Positions 1-7,192 of a DNA stretch of 64,000 nucleotides are shown here, piece after piece. The stretch is taken from the NCBI GenBank assembly GCA_018816765.1, contig JAHIUX010000041.1:47062-111061 (forward strand). Direction: 5' to 3'. The DNA is from Bacteroidota bacterium (GTDB taxonomy: Bacteria > Bacteroidota > Bacteroidia > Bacteroidales > F082). The notes beneath the pieces were generated by a model that did not search any database, was not told the DNA's origin, and worked only from the letters and a program-made list of their open reading frames with translations. Positions within the stretch are counted from its first letter, which is position 1. Each line of letters starts with the position of its first letter. The position numbers and the translations under genes are program-made.

Positions 1-780
1 TCCCGGCATTGCTTTCAGGCCTTCTGTCAGGCTGATATCGCCCGGGGTATCGTTAAAATCGCCCATGATCAGCACTTTCGCACCCTGGAAAACCCGTCTG
101 ATGGAATCCACCTTCGACCGCAGGATCGTTGCAGCAAGCATGCGCTTTTCAGTGGTCGCCAGCTCGCCACCGTAGCGCGAAGGCCAATGATTAACAAACA
201 CATGCAATGTATCTTCACCGCATGCCTTAAAGGAAGCATAAAGGATATCCCTTGTTATGAATGAGGCATCCTCCTGGTCCCTGACACGAAACACCGCAGA
301 AGTGAGTAACTCCAATAACTCCTTGCGATAGATTATGGCCACGTCGATGCCTCTCCTGTCTTCCGACTCATAATGAACAAACTGGTAGTCAAAGTTTTTT
401 AGCGGAGTCTGATAGATGAGGCTTAGTAAAACTGATTCATTTTCCACTTCACACAAACCCACCATGGCAGGTGGGTATCCCTCCCCTATGGCCATCAATA
501 CTTTGAACACATTATTTTTCTTTTTCAGGAAGCGGCCAAGGTCCCAATGTTGCTCGCCTTCAGGGGCAAAGGCATTATAATCTCGCGTAGAATCGGTGTC
601 GATATCAAAAAAATTCTCCACATTATAAAAAGCTATGCGACCCGTCCACCGAGCTTCAGCCGTAAGTGCATTCTGACCAAATCCAGAAACAGGCAGTATA
701 AAGTAAGCCAGTAACAGGTACAGGCTTAAGAAGTAGCGAGAAACGGATTTTGCGGTAAACAAAGCGGTAAATTTGTTCAA
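1..780 (-). CDS. Secreted endonuclease/exonuclease/phosphatase family protein (3' end cut by window)
   Basis: The reading frame is open from the window edge to a TTG at 780. It encodes a signal-peptide-like leader ending near GFGQ, then conserved DNase I-fold pieces: FYNVENFFD (metal-binding Asn/Glu), GLCEVENE, FVNHWPSR (the His that acts as general acid in this fold) and MGDFNDTP. These match the endonuclease/exonuclease/phosphatase superfamily, which hydrolyses phosphodiester or phosphomonoester bonds in nucleic acids or lipids; the substrate here cannot be read. The C-terminus lies outside the window. There is no ATG near the N-terminus. The TTG at 780 lies inside a TAACTTTG box (778-785), so the next in-frame TTG at 762 may be the real start; both keep the signal peptide. 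Export to the periplasm or surface is inferred. Confidence 0.85.
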   Translation of the reverse strand, partial: MNKFTALFTAKSVSRYFLSLYLLLAYFILPVSGFGQNALTAEARWTGRIAFYNVENFFDIDTDSTRDYNAFAPEGEQHWDLGRFLKKKNNVFKVLMAIGEGYPPAMVGLCEVENESVLLSLIYQTPLKNFDYQFVHYESEDRRGIDVAIIYRKELLELLTSAVFRVRDQEDASFITRDILYASFKACGEDTLHVFVNHWPSRYGGELATTEKRMLAATILRSKVDSIRRVFQGAKVLIMGDFNDTPGDISLTEGLKAMPG

Positions 781-921
781 AGTTAAAAAAACCAAGTCAG
801 TTTTTTATTACGTTTGTATCAGAATAAAGGGAAATACATTTAACCGCAACATATTTTTTCAATAATATATAGTTGATATCGTGTTCGTTGTAAATATTTT
901 TTAAATTTTTTCATCAAATCA

Positions 922-953
922 ATGTGCGTTTTGGCTAGTTTTTGTTACTAATG
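922..953 (+). promoter_or_regulatory. 32-nt element upstream of and overlapping the ECF sigma gene start, copy 1
   Basis: The block begins ATGTGCGTTTTGGC and ends TTTTGTTACTAATG, with four bases between. A second copy with 29 of 32 identical bases lies on the minus strand at 6980-7011, upstream of the exported cohesin/dockerin-like protein. The ATG of the sigma gene (951) is the last triplet of the element. Two near-identical copies before two genes of one locus suggest a cognate ECF promoter or an operator; this is inference. It does not fit the -33/-7 spacing of the housekeeping promoters seen elsewhere in the window. Confidence 0.65.
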
Positions 954-1547
954 GTAGGAAAACGAAGGGAATTTAGTTCGAATGAAATACTGAAAGGCAT
1001 TCTTGAAAAAGACCGATTAGTTTTAGAGTACGTTTACAAACACTATTTTGAAACCGTCCGGAAATTTGTAGAAAGCCATTATGGTTCGAGTGATGATGCC
1101 TGGGATGTATTCCAGGAAGGTATGCTAAATGTGTACGACATCGCAAAGAAGGGAAACATCGAAATTAAATACAGTTTTCAGACGTTCTTTGTTAGTATTT
1201 GTAAAAATCTTTGGTTTCTTCAGATCAGAAACAAAAACCAGTTAAAGAAGGTGACTGTTGATGACCTGGATCTTTTGGGGCAAGATGAGAATGAATTGCT
1301 TGCCAACTTTCGTAAAAACCATATTTACAGGTTATTTTACAAACATTACCATTCTCTTGGACCTGATTGCCAGAAATTGCTGAAGCTGGCGATGAGCAAC
1401 AAGGATGGGAGACTGATGGCTGAGGAGTTGAACCTGGCATCGAGCCAAAGTGCTTACAACAAAAAAAGGATTTGTATTGAAAAATTGATTCAATTAATTA
1501 CAACCGACTCAGAGTATAATATATCAAATGATTATGAAAAATTATGA
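951..1547 (+). CDS. ECF-type RNA polymerase sigma-70 factor
   Basis: This 198-residue protein has the ECF layout: region 2 in the first half (EYVYKHYF, the acidic DDAWDVFQEG stretch that contacts core polymerase and the -10 region) and region 4 near the C-terminus (LGPDCQKLLKLAM followed by a helix-turn-helix-like MAEELNLASSQSAYNKKR). It should redirect RNA polymerase to a small set of promoters. I chose the ATG at 951 over a TTG at 942 because MVGKRREFSSNEILKGIL starts in the usual family way. The gene overlaps the next one by 20 bases, so the two are translationally coupled. If the upstream repeated element is its promoter, the transcript would be nearly leaderless. The family call is firm; the regulon is unknown. 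Confidence 0.9.
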   Translation: MVGKRREFSSNEILKGILEKDRLVLEYVYKHYFETVRKFVESHYGSSDDAWDVFQEGMLNVYDIAKKGNIEIKYSFQTFFVSICKNLWFLQIRNKNQLKKVTVDDLDLLGQDENELLANFRKNHIYRLFYKHYHSLGPDCQKLLKLAMSNKDGRLMAEELNLASSQSAYNKKRICIEKLIQLITTDSEYNISNDYEKL

Positions 1548-2265
1548 CAAACTTTACCGCTATGTTCACGGCGAATTAGATGAAAGTGAACTTTGGGAAT
1601 TCAAAAAATCATTGGAAACCGATGTTGAGCTTATCAAGGAATACAATGAATTCATGGCAATGCACCAAACTATAGGCCAGCATGATAAGTTTAGCTTACT
1701 AAATCACCTGAATATGATTCATCAGGAAAACAAAAAGAAGGGCATTCAGCGATTCCTGGCCGATTACCGTGTCGTGGCAGCTGCTGCATCTATTATTCTG
1801 ATTTTAGCCGTTGGCGGATTGATGATTTCGAATTATTATGGCCAGCAATCAAACAACCAATTGTATGCTGCCTACTTCACTCATGAAAATTCGATGTTCA
1901 GCCTTCGTTCAACTGGTTCAAATATTGAACAACCCGTGATTCAGGGTATTCAATATTATGAAATGCAGAATTTCGATGCTGCTGTCGAAATGTTTGAAAA
2001 AGCACCTGACAATCTTCTTGGGAAGTTATATGGTGGCTTGTCATTCATGGAACTCAATGAGTTTGAGAAAGCCAAGGAGAGTTTTAACTTCATCATCCAA
2101 CATAACGACAACCTCTTTATCGATCAGTCGGAATGGTATCTGGGGTTATGCAACCTGAAAACCAATCACACCAAAGAAGCAATCACCATCATTGAAAAAA
2201 TCGCTAAAGAAAACAGTGTTTACAAGACAAAGGCCCAAAAACTTCTGAAGGAGTTAAAAAACTAA
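1528..2265 (+). CDS. Membrane TPR protein, probable anti-sigma partner of the ECF factor
   Basis: A 245-residue protein starting inside the sigma gene. The first ~80 residues are charged and resemble the short N-domain of Bacteroidota anti-sigma-like proteins (YVHGELDESELWEFKKSLE). One transmembrane helix follows at about 82-101 (VVAAAASIILILAVGGLM). The rest (about 130-240) is periplasmic and built from TPR-like helices (YYEMQNFDAAVEMFEKAP, LSFMELNEFEKAKESF, LGLCNLKTNHTKEAI). Coupling to a sigma gene, an inner-membrane segment and a cytoplasmic N-domain together suggest that it holds the sigma factor until a periplasmic signal arrives. No canonical zinc-binding anti-sigma motif is visible, so the role is inferred from context. 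It ends before a bidirectional terminator shared with the convergent CHAT gene. Confidence 0.75.
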   Translation: MIMKNYDKLYRYVHGELDESELWEFKKSLETDVELIKEYNEFMAMHQTIGQHDKFSLLNHLNMIHQENKKKGIQRFLADYRVVAAAASIILILAVGGLMISNYYGQQSNNQLYAAYFTHENSMFSLRSTGSNIEQPVIQGIQYYEMQNFDAAVEMFEKAPDNLLGKLYGGLSFMELNEFEKAKESFNFIIQHNDNLFIDQSEWYLGLCNLKTNHTKEAITIIEKIAKENSVYKTKAQKLLKELKN

Positions 2266-2311
2266 CAAACAAGTAATAGAAGGGATTTTCCTTAGATAAT
2301 TTATTCGCTGT

Positions 2312-2353
2312 AACGCGGTTACTAAAGTGGGAGCTTAGTAGCCGCGTTTTTTT
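2312..2353 (+). terminator. Rho-independent terminator between convergent genes
   Basis: Arms 2312-2327 (AACGCGGTTACTAAAG) and 2334-2348 pair along about 15 positions with one bulge and one G-T pair, followed by seven T at 2347-2353. The right arm contains the stop codon of the convergent CHAT gene (2335-2337), so the coding end of that gene doubles as terminator stem. Confidence 0.85.
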
Positions 2354-5300
2354 ATGACTAACAGCACGACACCCACCACCAGAATCAGCATCATGACGGA
2401 TAGAAACAGCCATTGCTCCAAGCTCATATCTGCTTGCCTGAGATGCAATTTTAGTGGGGCTGGATCGCCAATTAACACATAAGTCGACCAAAAGTAAGGG
2501 TGTGACTGCAGCTTGTTGGACTGTTGCAGAAAATCGATCTTAGCCTGTTTTAAGGCATCATCTTTTTTGCGGCCTTCGCTTAGGTTTGTGTAAAAATCAC
2601 TCATCAACTCGGCCCCTGACTGATCGTGCACCTCCCATGTTGTCATCACGATGGAGGGCACCCCGGCATAGATAAACCCCCTTGTCAGGCTCATGATACC
2701 TTCGCCCTGTTGCAGATTGCCCCAACCTGTGTTGCACGCACTCAGCACAACAAGGTTGGCGTTTAATTTGAGGTTATACAGCTCATACGTGCTCAGGCTG
2801 AAGTGGTCGATGCTGTCAGAATCAGGATTAAAAATTAAACGCGAATACAATGGGTTCTCATCATTGATTTGTGTATGCATCGCCAGATGCAAAATTTCAT
2901 AATTATTCGCTCTCTGTATAAATTCCGCCTTGCTGGCCTGTTTGCCGCTAAGCAACTTACCTTTTAATATATTCAGCACGTTCTCCGACTCCATTAAGGC
3001 ATAAGGCAAAGGTCGCAACGACGATACCTTTTTGTCCCATTCATTATCTGCCACAACAGTTCGCAGCCGGTTCGTTTCTGAGTAATCAGGCACAAAGGCA
3101 ATTGCTTTACCATTAACATATTTATTGCCACCGAAGTCCGAAAACCTGATGGTTGCCGAATAGGTGTATGAAACAGGATTTTGAAATAGCAGATACGGCA
3201 GGCTGGCATAGTCAAGCGAAGTGCCACCCGGCCAAGGTCTGGTTAGCAACACCTCAAAGGGCAGATAACCAAGAAGCCCATCCGGCACAACAATCAATTC
3301 CTTTCCCCGGATCATTTCTTCAACGGGTCCGAGCAAATGCCTGTAAAGTCCATAAGATGTTTCGGTGAAGTCTTCAAATGATTTCCTGTTCAGTGTCGAA
3401 AAATCGGGTTTGAGCAAAGCAAATAGGTCTAAAAGCTCCTGTTGGCTATTGTATATATCGTTAAGCTTAACCATGGTACAGGCCGATTTACTAATCGCTA
3501 TCAGGAACTGAAGACTATCCAGGAAAGAATAATCGAGCAACACCTCCTGATCACCCATTTTTGATTGAATATCTTCCACCCCCAGCACCTTGTTATCGTA
3601 ACGCAACCGATAATACTCTGGGTAGTTGTTTCCAATATATTCAATCAGGCTGTCGTAACGCTTCAGTAAATTGAAGTGCCTTGTTTCGAGGTAATTGATG
3701 CGCGACAGGTTTTGGTTTTCCTTCTGGCTTTCTTCAAATAAAATCTTTTGCACTACGGCGATATCTTCACGCACTGAAACTTCTTTGGCAGTGATATCAG
3801 GAGGCACACCCCCGATTTCAAAAGCACTTTGACGCTTTACAGAGGACAACAAAACCGAAGCCTTGCTTTTGCCGGATAAGGTGAAGGCGGTTTTAATATA
3901 TTCATCTTCGTTCGTGAGGTTATACATATTGTAACAAACATCAATCGCCTCAGCAATTCGCTGTCTGTTGTTTTGATTTAAGATCATTTTACTCTCATCA
4001 GTGATGTTTGAGCCAGTATTTTCAACAATATTGATACCATCCATATAACAAGACAAACTTTCAGTCAAGTATTGACTCTCGTTTGTCATTCTATACATCT
4101 TTCTTTGCAAAGAGGCTCTTCCATATAAAGCATCTTTTACCCTGAAATCCATTTTCTGGAATCCTTTTTTGTTGTTTTGTGCTGCTTTTTGAAAATCCTT
4201 AAGTGCTAGTAAATACTCATCATTGGCTAATTTGTACATACCTAAAGATGTAAGTACATCAGCATGTTTAGTCCTGGCATTACCAATATCTGTTAGATTC
4301 ACTGGATAGTTTGTCTCAAGGATACTAATTGACTTGACTAAGTTGGATATGGCCAAATTGTATTCTTTCTTTCTGAACTGAAACTCCCCGAGAGAAAGAT
4401 ACGAACTAGATGTTTCTATATGTCCGTCCCCAAGTCTAAGCAGTGATTCAGCGAGGGCAGATTCAAAAAAAATCCGGGCAGAATCTGCTTCTCCAATAGC
4501 CTCTAACGATTTAGCGGCATTTCTTAATAAGAATACCCTGGTCACTGGATTATTAACAACCTTAAGACTTTCTTTAAACAACTGAAGTGCCTGTCTATAT
4601 GCACCTGTTCTGTAATAAATAAATCCTAAGTTGTTCCGAGCGGTAATTAAATTAGGGTGGGTGAGTTCAAGTTTTTGTTCAAGTTGATTAATGGTGTTTG
4701 CATAATACACCTTTGCCTTCTCAAAGTCTCCTTTAAGATAATAAGCATTTCCAAGATTAATATACAAATGGGTTAGGTTTGTACTATTTATCTCGTGAAA
4801 TTCCTTTAAAATCTCCTCAGCTAGTTTGTAAACAGAAATACTTTCTTCTGTTTTCCCAATTGAGCTTAGAAAAAAACCAAAATTGAAATAGAACGCACCT
4901 AAATCAGCTTTTAAAGATGGATCGCTTTCTCTAATCTTTCTAGATAATTCCAAGTATCGGATCGATTCATCAAATAACCCATTTATTGAATGTATTATTG
5001 CAATGTTTTGATAGGTGTCAGCAAGGTCTTTCCCATTTATTCCTAATTCCTCGCAAATAACTTGGGCTTTCTGATATTTTTCCATTGCTTGATTGTAATC
5101 GCTCATGTAATAATACGTAATGCCAAGGTAATTATATGATTTTGCGTTTGAAAGTGAGAATTTGAAAGAATTGTTTTCTTTTATCTGAATTGATCTTTGA
5201 AAATGTTTGATGGCTTCGGCAAACGAGCCCCTGTTGGACAATATTTTTCCCACAAGGTGCTCTCTTTCAGCGTACATTAAGCTGTCCTTCGTATTGCTAA

Positions 5301-5604
5301 GCGTAAATACTGAATCGAACTTTTCTACAGCGCCGAATGCTTCCTGAAAGCTGTTTTTAATTCGGTATAGATCGCCCAGCTCAAGATAGACCAAGGCTAC
5401 TGAATCCGAGGGACCGGCTATTGTCAGTGCCTTGTTAAAGACAATAATTGCACTGTCAGTTTTTGAATCTGCATTCAACTGTTTTCCAACTGTAAGTAAT
5501 TCTTTAAAACCTGGATCTGTTAGATCAGGACGCGTCGCCACATTACAGGCTGAAAAGCAAGTAAGAAATACGATCACATTAAACACACAATGTCCGACCC
5601 GCAT
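2335..5604 (-). CDS. TPR-CHAT caspase-like protease, lipoprotein with C-terminal membrane anchor
   Basis: A 1089-residue protein. The N-terminus is a signal peptide ending in a lipobox-like FSAC. About 500 residues of TPR units follow (for example SYNYLGITYYYMSDYNQAME, NNLGFIYYRTGAYRQALQLF). The C-terminal part is a CHAT domain: VVPDGLLGYLPFEVLL, then the His/Cys dyad as HLAMHTQIND (His910) and VVLSACNTGWG (Cys957), then GVPSIVMTTWEVHDQSG. A hydrophobic helix at about 1065-1084 and a KKRGY tail close it. CHAT domains are clan CD cysteine proteases related to caspases and separase; both catalytic residues are present. The predicted topology puts TPR and CHAT in the periplasm. The gene is convergent to the sigma/anti-sigma pair and downstream of the T9SS protein gene but separated from it by a terminator. 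Cleavage of the neighbouring TPR protein is an attractive but untested guess. Confidence 0.88.
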   Translation of the reverse strand: MRVGHCVFNVIVFLTCFSACNVATRPDLTDPGFKELLTVGKQLNADSKTDSAIIVFNKALTIAGPSDSVALVYLELGDLYRIKNSFQEAFGAVEKFDSVFTLSNTKDSLMYAEREHLVGKILSNRGSFAEAIKHFQRSIQIKENNSFKFSLSNAKSYNYLGITYYYMSDYNQAMEKYQKAQVICEELGINGKDLADTYQNIAIIHSINGLFDESIRYLELSRKIRESDPSLKADLGAFYFNFGFFLSSIGKTEESISVYKLAEEILKEFHEINSTNLTHLYINLGNAYYLKGDFEKAKVYYANTINQLEQKLELTHPNLITARNNLGFIYYRTGAYRQALQLFKESLKVVNNPVTRVFLLRNAAKSLEAIGEADSARIFFESALAESLLRLGDGHIETSSSYLSLGEFQFRKKEYNLAISNLVKSISILETNYPVNLTDIGNARTKHADVLTSLGMYKLANDEYLLALKDFQKAAQNNKKGFQKMDFRVKDALYGRASLQRKMYRMTNESQYLTESLSCYMDGINIVENTGSNITDESKMILNQNNRQRIAEAIDVCYNMYNLTNEDEYIKTAFTLSGKSKASVLLSSVKRQSAFEIGGVPPDITAKEVSVREDIAVVQKILFEESQKENQNLSRINYLETRHFNLLKRYDSLIEYIGNNYPEYYRLRYDNKVLGVEDIQSKMGDQEVLLDYSFLDSLQFLIAISKSACTMVKLNDIYNSQQELLDLFALLKPDFSTLNRKSFEDFTETSYGLYRHLLGPVEEMIRGKELIVVPDGLLGYLPFEVLLTRPWPGGTSLDYASLPYLLFQNPVSYTYSATIRFSDFGGNKYVNGKAIAFVPDYSETNRLRTVVADNEWDKKVSSLRPLPYALMESENVLNILKGKLLSGKQASKAEFIQRANNYEILHLAMHTQINDENPLYSRLIFNPDSDSIDHFSLSTYELYNLKLNANLVVLSACNTGWGNLQQGEGIMSLTRGFIYAGVPSIVMTTWEVHDQSGAELMSDFYTNLSEGRKKDDALKQAKIDFLQQSNKLQSHPYFWSTYVLIGDPAPLKLHLRQADMSLEQWLFLSVMMLILVVGVVLLVIKKRGY

Positions 5605-5651
5605 TAGGTAAAAATTGCACGAATATAAGGTTTTCTGCGCGATTGATGAAA

Positions 5652-5678
5652 CAAAAAGGAGGCCAAAAGACCTCCTTC
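5652..5678 (-). terminator. Terminator after the T9SS cohesin/dockerin-like gene
   Basis: Read on the minus strand, AAGGAGG (5677-5671) pairs with CCTCCTT across a TCTTTTGG loop and is followed by five T. It separates the exported-protein gene from the CHAT gene, so the CHAT gene probably has its own promoter; a weak -7-like TATATTCG sits at 5627-5620. Confidence 0.8.
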
Positions 5679-5702
5679 AATCATCAAAATGTTAATAATG
5701 CA

Positions 5703-6914
5703 CTACTTCACAGTCAATTTTATTGACTGTGGCGCTAGCTGGTTTTGGCTTATGGTGACATTGTAAATACCCGGAACCAAATCATAAACCGGAATATTGA
5801 TTGCATTTATTCCAAGGTTGCTGTTCGTGGTCATATTCCTGACCAGTTGGCCGTTCAGGCTGTACACATTAATATCAACCGCAGAAACAGCGCTTGAGGT
5901 GAACCGGACTGTTGCCTGATCGTAAGCAGGAGAAGGAAACACCGTTACAGGCTGATCCCCGGTTTGCTTGATCTTCACTGTTGGCGAAGTCAATTCAAAA
6001 TACTCCATGCGGTCACCATTCATATCAAGGATGTGACTTGTTTCATTCAGCTCAAATTTTGCCTTGTCGCAGGAACTGTTACTCGCCCTTACTGTGATTG
6101 TGGCCAGCTCGCCTGCATAAGACTGTCGTTCACCAATGGCTTCATTGATCCAGCCAATCCTGATCTGTCCGTCTTTCACGGCAAAATTGGCATTTTCGCC
6201 ATAAGGAACCACATCCACAATACTAAGTTCATCCGGGTTAAAATCAAATACCAGTCCGTAACCGGCAATTTCATACAAGGAGTTGCTTCTTACTGTGAAG
6301 GTTGCTGTTTCGTAAGGCATGATGCTGAGTTCGCCCTGAAATTCGATGGATTTATCTTCCTGGTACAAATCCCTGCCTGTTGGCAGCCAAACGCCCTGTA
6401 CGTCGCCAGTGCTGCTACCGGCAACATTGCCGCCATCACGCGAAGCCGTCGTTACCACAAGGTCTTCGAATACCCAGGTCCCTGCCGGGAATGGTTGTCC
6501 GTGAATAAAATAGTAGAACACAACAAAAAAGTAGTCAGCGAAATTTACTACCCCATTTCCGGTAACATCAGCCGCCAGAAACTGTATTGGTGTGAATTCA
6601 TACAGTCCCATGATGTGCAACAAAATGAGAAATGCATCATTCATATCAATGCCACCGGGAGCGATTGTTGTTGTGGATGAAAGCACATACGTTCCGTCCT
6701 GCACGTTTGTAAACTGGTAATGACCACTTGTTCCGGTCATCGAGGTCGCCAACAGTGCACCATTCACCGTGTAAAGCCCCACATTAACATCAGGGACCGG
6801 TATGTCCGGATTTGCATGGTAGAACACGTAACCTTCAATTGTATTTTGTGCTACACTAATCTGGCTACCCAAAACAAAAAGCATCAAGCCGATAATACTT
6901 ACAATCTTTTTCAT
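5703..6914 (-). CDS. T9SS-exported protein with CnaB-like, dockerin-like and cohesin-like regions
   Basis: 403 residues. Signal peptide 1-22 (ends SVAQ). Residues about 25-80 form a carboxypeptidase-regulatory/CnaB-like beta domain (PDVNVGLYTVNGALLAT...GHYQFTNVQDGTY). Residues about 88-140 look like a dockerin type I pair: GGIDMNDAFLILLH and DVTGNGVVNFADYFFVV, the second with a good calcium-loop pattern (D-x-T-G-N-G-x-V). Residues about 196-296 resemble a cohesin fold (GYGLVFDFNPDELSIVDV). The tail from about 320 is a T9SS type A sorting domain (VFPSPAYDQATVRF...VYSLNGQLVRN...GIYNVTIS). The protein is expected on the cell surface or secreted. It is preceded by copy 2 of the 32-nt element found at the sigma gene. 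Binding partners are unknown; the cohesin call is weaker than the rest. Confidence 0.82.
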   Translation of the reverse strand: MKKIVSIIGLMLFVLGSQISVAQNTIEGYVFYHANPDIPVPDVNVGLYTVNGALLATSMTGTSGHYQFTNVQDGTYVLSSTTTIAPGGIDMNDAFLILLHIMGLYEFTPIQFLAADVTGNGVVNFADYFFVVFYYFIHGQPFPAGTWVFEDLVVTTASRDGGNVAGSSTGDVQGVWLPTGRDLYQEDKSIEFQGELSIMPYETATFTVRSNSLYEIAGYGLVFDFNPDELSIVDVVPYGENANFAVKDGQIRIGWINEAIGERQSYAGELATITVRASNSSCDKAKFELNETSHILDMNGDRMEYFELTSPTVKIKQTGDQPVTVFPSPAYDQATVRFTSSAVSAVDINVYSLNGQLVRNMTTNSNLGINAINIPVYDLVPGIYNVTISQNQLAPQSIKLTVK

Positions 6915-6979
6915 GTGAACTAGTTTTAGATTTTTATGTTTGTTTGTAATTAACTCCCGTATTCATTCATTTTTCCATA

Positions 6980-7011
6980 CATTAGTAACAAAACCAGGCC
7001 AAAACGCACAT
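6980..7011 (-). promoter_or_regulatory. 32-nt element upstream of the T9SS cohesin/dockerin-like gene, copy 2
   Basis: On the minus strand this reads ATGTGCGTTTTGGC, four bases, then TTTTGTTACTAATG. It differs from copy 1 (922-953) at three positions, all in the middle. It ends 66 bases before the start codon at 6914, so here it would leave a normal 5' leader, unlike at the sigma gene. Confidence 0.65.
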
Positions 7012-7159
7012 CGTTTTATGAACTATTTTTTAAAAATATTTCTATAGCATTGATTACAAATACATTGCATGTTAAAATAAATTGAAAAAAAAATTGTGAC
7101 CGGTTGATTATCATTTCAACATACCTATTATTCGTTTTTTTATTTAAATGAGCCCACCA

Positions 7160-7188
7160 TTGTCTGTATCCATGAATTCGTAATTTTG
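7160..7188 (+). promoter_or_regulatory. Bacteroidota-type promoter of the thioredoxin-fold gene
   Basis: TTG at 7160-7162 and TAATTTTG at 7181-7188 are separated by 18 bases; the -7 box matches TAnnTTTG exactly. The ATG follows only four bases later (7193), so the message would be essentially leaderless if this start is right. Confidence 0.6.
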
Positions 7189-7192
7189 CGCG

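Noticed and set aside
942..950. TTG at 942 as start of the ECF sigma gene
   Set aside because: The ATG at 951 gives the usual family N-terminus; the three extra residues add nothing.
2335..5604. TPR-CHAT partner of a type III-E CRISPR effector (Craspase)
   Set aside because: There is no Cas7-11-like gene or array in the window, and the protein has export and membrane signals.
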